From assembly GCA_022829145.1 (NCBI GenBank), contig CM040753.1, positions 4,114,149 to 4,178,148 on the forward strand: 64,000 nucleotides of DNA, written 5' to 3'. The stretch comes from Albula goreensis. Lineage: Eukaryota > Chordata > Actinopteri > Albuliformes > Albulidae. Within the stretch, counting starts at the first letter, position 1, and every line of letters begins with the position of its first letter. The position numbers were made by a program, and so were the translations under genes. Of the stretch, positions 36,601-53,300 are shown one piece after another. Under the pieces are notes generated by a model that had not been told where the DNA came from, made no database searches, and saw only the letters and a program-made list of their open reading frames with translations.

Positions 36601-38620
36601 AGTAACACCAGGCGATTGAAAGGTGCAGGAGGGTGCGCTGGCCTAGCCTAATGTCATATTTAACTCTTACCCCTTAAAAACAGCCCAAAATAAAGTAGAT
36701 GCAGGCTACGAGGAATAGCTTCTGCTATGTATGATGTAGCTGAATGAACCAGCACGACTGAATGAAACAGCAAATTACGTGGCTGCAGGGCACAAATGGA
36801 TATGGGTCAAATTATTTTCTAGCTGAACAAGCAAAGCAATTAACATTTCGCGCATCAGGATTTGCAGTATGAGTAAAAGTTCAAGTGTAATTAACTGGAA
36901 AAAGTCAACAGAACCACCAATGTGTAAACAAAAACACATTTCAGTAAGGGTATTTCAATGCATTTGATGGGATTGTAATATTATGTAATCAAAAATTTCT
37001 GCATGGTGTAAAAGTAAAATATGAATCGCTGTACAGATGAAGAGATTGCTCAACCATAAAATAGTGTAATTCCTGAAAAGGGTAACGTTGCTGGTAATAA
37101 TGTAATCCATTCCTCATACATCCACCAGTTGGTAGAGACTCAGTCATATTCTAAAACACTTTAGCCCTTCATCACGTACTAGTCATACCTACCTTATGGC
37201 TGAAATTCTCCCTTTCATGCTACTATAATGTTACAAAAACAGCGTCCACTGTCTAATTACTTGCATACGTTTCATGGCAGGAGTGACGTGTCGACGGCAT
37301 TTAGCGTGACACATTTTAAGCACGCGGGAGCACACACGGCGTCAGAGCAAGTGCAGCAGTTAGCGAACCCTAATGAGCAGTTTTACATCCGCAGGAGGGA
37401 AAGGATCAGATCGTGAAATGTTATAATATATATTTTGAGATAGCCTTGTTGCATTTAAATACGACGTTTCATCATATGTTCAATGCTTGGGATATTAAAG
37501 GAATTATGGACTGGACATTCTTGTTAAACCTCACTATTATGGGGGAAACCACTCCCTTAAATAAAACTCAAAGCTCAACAAAATGGTAAAGCAAGCAACA
37601 AGGACAAAACACTTAAAGACTGAGATATTTTTAGTATAAGTGTTTTATAACATGTTAGCAGACACCATACACATATTTACCAGTTTAACGTGCAGCTGTT
37701 GTGATTGGCTTAGATATTCAAGTGTTACGAAGAAGTACAGCACTTATAGCTTGTAATAGATGTGTAATAGATTAATGGCTCACATAACAGATTTGTATAG
37801 GCTAACAAAACATGGAGGTACCTTATTTATTACCATTCATCAAATAGAATAGTCAAATACTAGATTAATTTAGTCACTGGTCAAATTAAACATAGACAAC
37901 ACACCTGCACATTAAACAACCATTTTGAAGCCACTCCTGGGTGTGACCACAGCTTACATAGAAAGGGGAGTTCATCACCTTTAAGAGTGTAATTTAATAA
38001 ACAGTCCAGCTCAGAAACCCATTACATCATGACACAGATAATCAAGGGGTTTGAGAGGACCACAGAAAAGCAAGATAACACGCACAAAGTTCTGATGATA
38101 CGGTGGCGAGGGTTACACATTTGACTTTTATAATAACAGTTTATTTTTTTCCTGGGTGGCCCTTAGTTAATGCACATGCCACCTCAGAGGAAAACAGTAA
38201 ATTAACAGATTTAGAATAAGGTAATTACCCAGTGTTTTTTTTTTTTTTTTTTGGTTTCTATTTTTTGCGACTGCAATACGACAGCACGTGTCAAAAATAC
38301 ATTTCTTAATATGCTGTGGATATGCTTTACATTTGCTCGAGTTGCTCAAAAAGTTGCAAAAAAAAAAAATAAATAAAGAAAGATGTAAAAAGCACACAGA
38401 GTGAGAGAAGGAAAAAGCATAGTGGTGGTAGTTCCAAGATATCCCATAATGCACCTGAAAAGGGTTCCACACTTAGCCTGATTGCAGTGTGTAGTCCTGA
38501 CTCACTTAATTACCCCCTCCAAGCCTCATGCCCCCCTCCACCCACCCCCACCCCACCAGACTGAGGTGACCAGCGCTCTGTTAGCGCTGTACCGGTGCTA
38601 GTGAAGCACACCCACAAAAC
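36601..38620. other. Intergenic between ankrd29 and the cathepsin gene
   Basis: Divergent spacer between ankrd29 (minus) and the cathepsin gene (plus). AT-rich, with a poly-T run at 38,236-38,252 and a poly-A-rich run near 38,358. No exon recognised. Confidence 0.55.
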
Positions 38621-38625
38621 GGAGG

Positions 38626-38752
38626 AATAAAAGATGGTCAGATTACACGTTATTACCAGTCTGTGCTCTGAACACACACCAACACTCCAACACAGCTCCC
38701 CGAGACCCTGAGACTGAAGACAGATCCAACAGCGACGTTAACAGCTTGGCAG
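38626..38752 (+). promoter_or_regulatory. Cathepsin promoter and non-coding first exon
   Basis: An AATAAAAG TATA-like element at 38,626-38,633 precedes a stretch ending AACAGCTTGGCAG at 38,752 followed by the donor GTGAGT. The first coding exon opens at 39,384 with the acceptor TTTTGCAG only two bases before its ATG, which requires an upstream 5' UTR exon. The transcription start, near 38,655, is inferred from the TATA position. Confidence 0.55.
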
Positions 38753-39385
38753 GTGAGTACCAGGTCAGCCCGGCAGATGTACGCGACTGCTATTTTAATA
38801 TGCCCTCAAAGTTTTTTTTTTCTTCTTTTGGCTCTGTATCATTAATAATTTCAGAGTCAATGTTGTTTTGTTGTTTTTGTAGTAACCCGGGCAATTTATT
38901 CCATATGGCAAAAATAATCTTCAGCTTTTAAAAACATGGTATTTAAATTAATCTGTCGGCAATGGCTTAGGTCTTATAGGTATTATATTAATTAACTACA
39001 ACAGATGCTATCATTTTATACAATTGATGTTTATGTGAGTTAAAAATGATTATATCAGTGGCAATATTATAAGTGACTAAATAACTTCATGCCAGGAAAA
39101 CTACAATATTAAGTAATATAAATTCAACTGTGTCACTTTTCTGTGGAACATCAACCATAGTATATAACATTTGGCATAGGATGAGATTTCAGCAAGCCTC
39201 CTACTACAGGTGAGACTCTAACACTGTGCCTTCTATTTCTGTAGACTAACATCTGCCTATATCCGTCTCTGTAAATATAGGTCTTGAAATATACACATTA
39301 TGCAATAATCTAAACCTCTCCAGGGATGTTTCTGACATACACAGACGAGTTTGCTGAGGGATGTTTGAATGATTATTTTGCAGAC

Positions 39386-44943
<5,558 letters not shown>

Positions 44944-45222
44944 TGGCTGCCATCTGGCTGGAGTAAGACGGAGGTCTCCTCTTCTCTCAGGGACTCCTGG
45001 TGCTTTGGGTGCTGGTTGGGCTATCGGGGGTAACACTGTGCAGTAGCAATCAGCCTGACCACATCTGGTGGATAAACAACATGGCCGCTGCCTCCATTTA
45101 AAAAAAACAAACAAAAACACACACACACAATTAAAGGTAACACCATGTTGTTCAATTGCAATTGTTTTGTTAATTTTACTTCTGGCTCTAGCAGTGAGTC
45201 ATGGGGGGTGGGGGGTTGGGGG

Positions 45223-45228
45223 AATAAA
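45223..45228 (+). terminator. Polyadenylation signal of the cathepsin gene
   Basis: AATAAA about 280 nt after the stop codon, in a G/T-rich context (GGGGGAATAAAGGGTGTTTT). A second AATAAA lies at about 45,377. Confidence 0.6.
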
Positions 45229-45399
45229 GGGTGTTTTTATGTCTTTGTCTTTTCACCACAATGTATAATTTACCTTGTGGAAACAAATAGAGCAGCTTTT
45301 ATTCCTTGTTTAATGTCTTTTTTTTTTAAAAGGTTTCTCTCCCCATGATAAGACCTGAGTCACAGTTTCATGTTTAAATAAAAAAACATTTCTAACAAA

Positions 45400-48300
45400 A
45401 CTCAACCAGACTCACCTCTCACAATTCTCTAATGAACATTACCCAGTCATTACATTTCTCATATTTAAGGGAGAATTTCACTTTAAATATTTAAATTGTG
45501 TACCTTAAATGGACCGTAGACGTTTAATATCTACATGTAAATAAATAAAACAAAAACTATGAATGAAATTTTGTGTGTTCGCTCTTTATCATTAACACTT
45601 TGACAACTGAAATAACAGTCAGAAGGAACAGAAGACATATCAATGATGAAAGAAATCATTATCAGAGATGAAATACATTAACTGTCCAATCATCAAATAC
45701 TGGCCAGCGATGACTGCGGCCAGCATCACTGCAGGGGATGCAGAACTGATGCTAATGTTACCGTGGTGACAGGGTTCGGTAAACAGTACTTGGTATTACA
45801 GATGCAAAAGAGAAAATTGAGGGAACAAACAAAACAAAAATAGAGCTAAATGACAGCAGCAAAAATAAATAAAATATGGAAAGAAAAGAAAAGTCAAGAT
45901 GGTTCAATTTGTGTAATGAGTGGCTCCTAATAGCCCCATAATTACTGTGTGCTAATGGCTGTTCTGCAGAAGGGAGCTGGTCCAATGGCCATGCATGTGG
46001 GTAGAGCACATGTAGAAGAGACAAAAGCCAAGTAGGTAGGGCGGACTCTTTGCCGCTGTATAAGGCCATGCTCAAGCCCACGCCAGCCCAGGCTGCAGAC
46101 CACATCCCTGGGCCTTGTGATGTTTCCTTTTTCCTGGAGCAGTTTGTTGTTTTTCTTGTTTTGTGATTTTTTTTTTTTTTTGGAAGATGGATGCTATCTG
46201 TACATGAAAACAAAACCCTAACATGCAACTTATTCAGACACTTAATAACAAACAAGGTGATGACAAAGAATCAACCTCTTTGGCAGTGTATGGTTGAAAG
46301 GTAGACTAACTACCCTCCAGACTTCCAAACTCTTGCTTTTTATTGCACCTGTTGCTGTAACTCTATTTCCCACATTCTGGGAAATGCAGAGGTCCGTTTT
46401 TGAGTTATAGAATGACGGATAAAACTCGCGCGGAGGAGTGAGAAAGCTGCAGTGTTGTAAATTGGCCACCAGGGGGACATCCCCTGTCTCATGCTGGCAC
46501 AGATGTGGTTGCTGCTATTCAGTTTGAGAACATAAACGTTTTATTGATCTTTTCATTCATCTGCTGATTAAAATGAATTTTCTAAATAATTAAAATGTTT
46601 TCATTCTGGCAGCATGCAGCCTAAAATCACCTGGTTTTCATTCTTGTGTTTCGGCAAGTTTTAGCTATAACCATCTAGCTAAATAAAGGCTATCGCTCAG
46701 TAATCATTTTCAACGTGCTGTTTCACCACATCCCGAACGCAACGCTTTCTGCATAACCTACCTAAAAAAAAAAAAAAAAAAAACATGGACAAACGGTGTG
46801 CCCCAGCGTTTCAAAATCGTAAGGTGAAAAAAATTAAATTGCGAATTTCATGAAGCTGCTACATTACTTTGGGAGCGAGAGGGTTGACTGGTGTCGGTTA
46901 ACGAGTAGGCTTTTGAAGACACCAGAAGAGAAAGTGTATAACCTTTCCACCTTGGAAACAGACAGCACTGTGTTCATAGCTACGAGTTGCATTTTTCACC
47001 TGTCACTGACAGTTATAAGTTGCTGATCACAGAGGAGAGATGCAACTGAACCAAAATTACTGTTCTCGCCTCCATTTGGGGCTATATGCTCAGCAGATTG
47101 TTCTCATGTCAAAAAGGAGGATCTCACTAACTTGAAAATAAGTTTTTGAGTAATAGTATATTTGTTATCTGTATACTAATTTCTTAAAACAATCTGAATA
47201 CGAACACAAGGGATGGTATTATTAGCTGCTCATGGTTCACTATTCGTGCGTTTCTGAATATGGCATTCGGCTTCGGGCACATCCCTACAAGAAAGCCGCC
47301 AAAAAAGCAAACTCTTCCTATTGTTTTCCGTGAGATGCCGAGAGCTACTGATCTCGTCCCAGAGATGGGCCCAGACCTGTTCTTCAAACGCACCGATGGA
47401 CTGGCACAAATGACGATGAAGTCATCGCCATGGCCGTCTTCCTCAGAAATGCCTTGTGCTTGCTTGTATGTGGTCATCGTGGCGTTTAAGAGCAGAGCAT
47501 GCGTTTTTGACTCTGCGCTCCACCTTTTACGGAGATTAACATCTCAGACGGAATGTTGTGACACAGTGGTGTTTTGTTTTCATTTTTTCATCCGTTTTTT
47601 GTTGTTGCTCCTGATGTTTGCATCCCTGCTTGGAACTGCTCCAAGAGTTTTATTTTTAAGAAGCTATTTAAGTTCATCAAACAGAAATGCTGAACATAGT
47701 AAATTATGCTTTTAGCATGTGGTTACGAGCTAGCTCATTCTAAGTGAAGTGGACTTTCATGTGTACAGAAAAGGCCTATTGTTGTATTAGGATCTAATTG
47801 CTTTAGACTATATGGAGTGTTTACGTGTGTGCAACTGCGTATATGGTAATATTGGTTATAATGATGGCGTGCCAAGGAGCTTCAGTATTGACCTGGAAAA
47901 GGCTCTTGTGCAGGGATTGACTCAGAGAGCAAGCAAAAGAGAAACCCTGCTCTGCAAGTGACCAAAGAAGTGAATTGAAGTGAATTATGCAGAAGAAAAG
48001 TTGTTCAAAAAGCTCATGCACCAATCTTGCATACAACACTAACGCATTTTGCTGTCAGTGCTAACAATTGGAATGCTTCCTGTTTTCTATAATGTGCCCT
48101 GTTTAAAAATAAGTTCAGTTGATGCCTTTAAACCTGTATGTGTGTTTGGCTTCTAAAATGCTACCAGCATACACTATTCTCATCATGCTCTGGTGCAGGT
48201 GTGTGGGCTGTTTTGCACAGGTTTGATAAATAGTGTGTTGAGCAACATACAGAGCAAGTGGGAGCCTTTGTTTTTTTATTTCCTGCGAATCTCTGCTGTC

Positions 48301-48650
48301 AGGTTTGTTGATTTATAACCCAGAGCATGAATTCTTGTACAGATTTCCAGTGTAGTTTTTACAGAAACTCATTAATCTATAATCTGTTCTTACGAAAAAA
48401 AAAGGTGCCGTCTTAGCTAATGAAAGAGCTGCAGAGCCAGAACAAACAGGAGAATGAAAAATGCCCGGGGAGAAAGTTTCTGAGTAGTGTGGTTCAGAGC
48501 TCAGTTCTGCAGGGATCAAAGACGCTGCACTGGGAAGCGTGTGGAGGCAAAGCCACAACCGGGGCGACCTTTGCTCTGGGCGCTTGCACAAGCCCGGCGT
48601 GCCAGTTTTGTTAAACTGTCATGGTCCTCCACACCTGTGTACAGGTACGC
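45400..48650. other. Intergenic between cathepsin gene and lama3
   Basis: Non-coding sequence with poly-T at about 46,166-46,180, poly-A at 46,763-46,783 and a CTCF-like motif at 46,466-46,478. A 151-codon plus-strand frame at 47,260-47,715 overlaps a 97-codon minus-strand frame; neither resembles a family I know. Upstream lama3 exons of the long (alpha-3B) form, if the gene has them, would be expected around or before this stretch, but none was recognised. Confidence 0.5.
46466..46478 (+). promoter_or_regulatory. CTCF-like motif
   Basis: CCACCAGGGGGAC matches most of the vertebrate CTCF core (CCASYAGRKGGCR pattern, with A in place of the last core C). Position between two gene blocks is suggestive only. 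Confidence 0.3.
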
Positions 48651-48839
48651 TCTTGCTGAAGGCTCATGATTGGCCAGGAGGTCATGGGAGGTGGGCGGGC
48701 TGACTCTGCCCACCCCGCTTCCCCAGCACCCCCCCCAGTGTGGTGTTGCCTTAAGAAACTGGAGCAGGTGACGGGCGGGTTGTTTGTACTCCGTTGTTTG
48801 ACGCGCCCGCATGCTGGAAGGAGTGGGCTAAGTTCTAGA
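48650..48839 (+). promoter_or_regulatory. lama3 alpha-3A 5' UTR / promoter region
   Basis: Sequence immediately upstream of the start codon, locally G+C rich, without a clear TATA box. The open frame continues through it, which looks accidental. An internal promoter for the short isoform is known in mammals; its location here is inferred from position. Confidence 0.4.
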
Positions 48840-50234
48840 ATGATGCGGGGAGACATGGTAGGAATAGCAGGACGGCTCCTGGTGCTCTGTGTGCTGTGGG
48901 GTCTCTGCTCCCGAGCTGGGGCTGGGAGCGACCGGAGTGGTAACGGTCACCACGGTCGCCACAGTCACCATACAGCCAGGGTTCGTATCCCAAGGCTCCA
49001 GGGACGCAGGGAGACCAGGATCTGTTCCAGAAATAACGAGGTAAGGAGAAGCATTTTAACCTGTTGCACCAACCTGATGTTCAAACATGCTTCACTGTCT
49101 TTTCCAAATCTTGCATTTTGAGCAGTGTTTTTTTTTACGGGCAGTACATACTGAAACAACTGTTATTTCCCTCTCTCTTCCTGATTTGCAGTCTCATGGC
49201 TTGCATACATACCATATGTATTGGCAGTCTGTGTATTTTTTATAGAGATTGGTGACTGTGGAGTAGTGATTGACTGGCCGTGCACTGTAATGGTCAGGGA
49301 CCTGATCTTGATTGCAGTGACAGATCTTGACAGAGGCACTCAGTTCTATGCGCTGTGTTTGTCCTTACTGTGTTCTTTCAGCATGGGACACACCTTTATT
49401 CACCTTTATGTACTTTATACAGCCTGTAACCGGCTCCTTATCTGGTGTCCTGCACAATTACGGACACGCCCCTCAGCGAGCCTCAAGGTCACAGTGTGCG
49501 CGGAATGTGAGATTTCATTCCATTACAGGAAATGAGAGTGAATGGACAGGCAGGAGAAAATCACGTGCCATATCAGTGCAGAACCCTACAGATACCATAT
49601 TCATGCTTTGAATTCACAACTTGGATATTCAGCACCTGCTTTATGTCACACATGCTTTGGTTTTGCATTGAGAGGAGCATAAATTAGGAAAACCAAGGAA
49701 TAAATACACCTTAAAATCGCATGAGATTATCAGGTCTAAGTGTGACTCATAATTGTGCTGCTGTTTAACAGTCACAATCCTCGCATGTGACTTGATGTGT
49801 GCTGTGTTTTTCATAGTTCAGTGGATATTCTTTGTGTGTGTTTGTATCTGTGTCTGTGTGTGTGCATGTGTGTGAGTATGTGTCTGTGTGTATAAGTGTC
49901 TGTTTGTGTGTGTGTCTTTGTGTGTGCATGAGTATGTGTGTGTGTGTGTGTGTAAGTGTCTGTTTGTGTGTGTGTCTTTGTGTGTGCATGAGTATGTGTG
50001 TGTGTGTCTTTGTGTGTGCATGAGTATGTGTGTGTGTAAGTGTCTGTTTGTGTGTGTGTCTTTGTGTGTGTGTGAGTATGTGTGTGTGTGTGTGTGTCTT
50101 TGTGTGTGTGTGTGTGTGTGTGTGCATGAGTATGTGTGTGTGTCTTTGTGTGTGTGTGAGTATGTGTGTGTGTGGTCTGTATGCAGAGTGTGTGTGTGTG
50201 TGTGTGTGTGAGTATGTGTGTGTGTGTGTGTGTC

Positions 50235-50273
<39 letters not shown>

Positions 50274-50317
50274 TCTGTATGCAGAGTGTGTGTGTGTGTG
50301 TGAGTGTGTGTGTGTGA

Positions 50318-50357
<40 letters not shown>

Positions 50358-53300
50358 TACCTTAAGCTGCATTATTGATATAGCTCTCTGGTCCCTGTTA
50401 ATGATATGCACTGCAGTAACGTGGCCTCTGGTCCTTGTTAATGATATGTGCTGAGAAAATGTACAACTCCACTTTGTGTCAATGCACTTACCTGTGCGCC
50501 CCACAGCACTGTGACCCTGGGTTCTACAAACGGTCTGGGAAAGGGGTTTACCACACTGAATGTGTTCCCTGCCCATGCAACGACCTTTCTCTGTGTGAGG
50601 ATTACACAGGGAGATGCCTGGTACGTCTCTCTCTCTCTCCCTGCCTCTCTCTTTCTCTGTCAGTCTGTCTGTCTGTCTCTCTCTGCCTCTCTCTTTCTCT
50701 GTCATGTCCGTTTGTCTGTCTGTCTTTGCCGCTCTCCTTCTCTGTCACTCTCTCTCTCTGTGTCTTTCACAGGGTAATTGGAATATATTCCATGAGAAAT
50801 ATGTTATTATTATTATTATTATTATACAAATACCTACTCTGGGGGTAGGAATCATATTGGTATTTTCAGTTTATTTGTTCACACATCATCCTTTTATCTC
50901 TTAGATGCATTAAAAGATTTCCCTGACCTCATCTAAGGACTCTGCTCACCCCTGACTCATATCCACATGAATATCGCAGCTTTTATTTGCACACCTCAGG
51001 CATTATATCACCCCCAAACGCTCTCTGCTGCCCGCATCACTGTTGTCAAGGTGCAGAGATTAACGCTTTTTCCTGTAAATCTCAATCCAGGTGAGAGACC
51101 GTGATCCTTATCAGTGCTATTGAGAGATTTGCTTTCACACAATGATGAAGACAATGGTGCGCTGTATGGAGTTACCTGGCCCTTAAACCGCGGGCTGTGC
51201 TTCATGTTCCAGCAACTCTCAGCCTTCCCGTCGCCTCCACGTATCCTATGGGCTAACAGTCCTCCTTCCAGTGCCAGGGAATCGGAAACAGTCCCAGTCT
51301 CTGTCTCTGGCTCTTTCACAGCCCGTCCAGTCTCCTCCTCATAATGAAAACCTGATCTCAGGCACATTTCCACACGGGACAATAGTGAACAAGTGGCGAC
51401 AAGAGAAATGCTTATTCTAGAAGTCAAATTACAACCTGATGGGCAATTTCTACTGAGGACGAAGACAGAGTAAAAACAAAACCTAAGACTATATTATAAG
51501 GATTTTATCATTAATTAACCTGTCTCAGTTTTAACCTTGTAGTGAGTTCTGATATTTCCATTTTCTGTCCACCAGGAAATTTATTTTGTGAGGTACATTT
51601 AAATAGATAGATAGGTGGACGTATTGAATGCCATAACAAAGTTATTTTTAACTTTGGGGAATTCTTGCAGTTCTCTGTCTGGTACATGCTCTGATAGCAG
51701 ATAATGCTTAGATTTCCTTGCCTGTGGAGACCTTAAAATTCAAGGATTCTATCTACCAAAAAGCATAGTTCTGAGATACTGAGCTTTGATGTTTTTATCT
51801 TTCTCATCTTGGCATTGTTCCCAGTTCCCCCTAACATGAAATACAAACATAAAATACATGCAAATTTCCTAAGAATATCTGCCTCTCATATGGTAAGACT
51901 GGTGAAGGGGTTTAGAGGATATAGTTAGGGATATTTGATCATAGCGAAATCACTTTGTCTTTGTTGTTTTTAGTTTTATTCTTTTATTCATTTACTTTAC
52001 AAGTACATCGTAATGCCTTATATCATTTTAATATCAGAGAATAACCTTTTTTAATTTTATTTTGGATGAAACTTCTTATCTAGTGTTTTACTGCCAATAT
52101 TATTTTTCTTCATCCAGCAATATATTCCTTGCTTATTGACATTTCATCAAAGACATTTTTCTTATCCCTCTGGCAGTTAATTCTGCTTATTTGAAGCATG
52201 TATCTCAAATCATGTATACAGCTTCTTATGGTTTAAATTGCGTTTTCCACTTTGAATAAATTAAATTCAACATATCGCATCGGTAAGGGCACTCTGCAGA
52301 ACCTGAGACATACTCTGAATACAGGCCAAAGACACTTTAGCACATGCATCTGAATTATGTCAAATTTGTAATTTGTGCCTATTAAATTATCTAATAATAT
52401 AATGCATTAGTATCAATAGCAATAACTGTTCTTATTAACAGAGTCTGTTAGAGAACATTAGTTATTAAGTCCTGATGTCTGTCCGTGACCAGAGCTGCCA
52501 GTTCAACACGGCAGGGGACCACTGCGAGAGATGCAAAGAGGGTTACTACGGCAACGCCACCCAGAGGACCTGCAGATTGTGCCCTTGCCCCTTCACGGTG
52601 ACGTCCAACAGGTCAGTGTGTGCCTGTCCCACACGGATGCCCCGCGACACTGAATCAAGCGCAAAGTCTAACTTTAAGACGGAGCAACTTTCCGATCGTG
52701 ATCTTTGGCCCCGCCCATCATGCAAATGAATCCTGCCTGCAGTCTGCTGATTGGTTGTTACTAAGCAAGCCACTAATTAATCTGATTTTACCATGTAGTG
52801 TGCCGTTATCTACAGCTGCTGTCATACTTTCCAGGTGTATTACTCATTGAAATACAGAGATTGTATCGAAGTCTAGATATATTTCAATGATATCAATGAT
52901 AAATAACTACTTCTGTAATTGTGCACTGTGACATTAATGCATGGTTTCATCGTCATCTGTAATGAAGTGCTGACATTTAGTTTAATTATGCTACATTTCT
53001 GTTAATTAAGTGTCCTCTCTCTTGCATTCACAGTTTTGCGACTAGCTGTAAGGAGCTCAATGAAGGATTTGTGTGTGTGTGTAAACCAGGCTATGCTGGA
53101 GAGAGATGTGAAAGGTTAGTATGGCACAGAAACAGGACGAAACCTGAACACTGACTAGAAATGGGCTTAATCTCTGTTTAAAGACTCATCCCAGCCAAAC
53201 TTTAAAGACACATGTCCTAAACACGGTGGCTACATAACATCTGTGACATGCAAGAAAATACATCACGGCACGTTAGGAAAAATAAAAAAATGGACTTCCA

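Noticed and set aside
47260..47715. 151-codon plus-strand frame overlapping a 97-codon minus-strand frame
   Set aside because: Neither resembles a known protein and no clear splice pattern links it to neighbours. A lineage-specific exon cannot be excluded; RNA-seq would decide.
48666..48839. N-terminal extension of lama3 from ATG 48,666
   Set aside because: It would place about 58 residues before the signal peptide; the open frame there is best taken as 5' UTR.
49765..50705. 295-codon minus-strand His/Thr-rich open frame over the TG array
   Set aside because: Simple-repeat artefact; it also runs antisense across lama3 exon 2.
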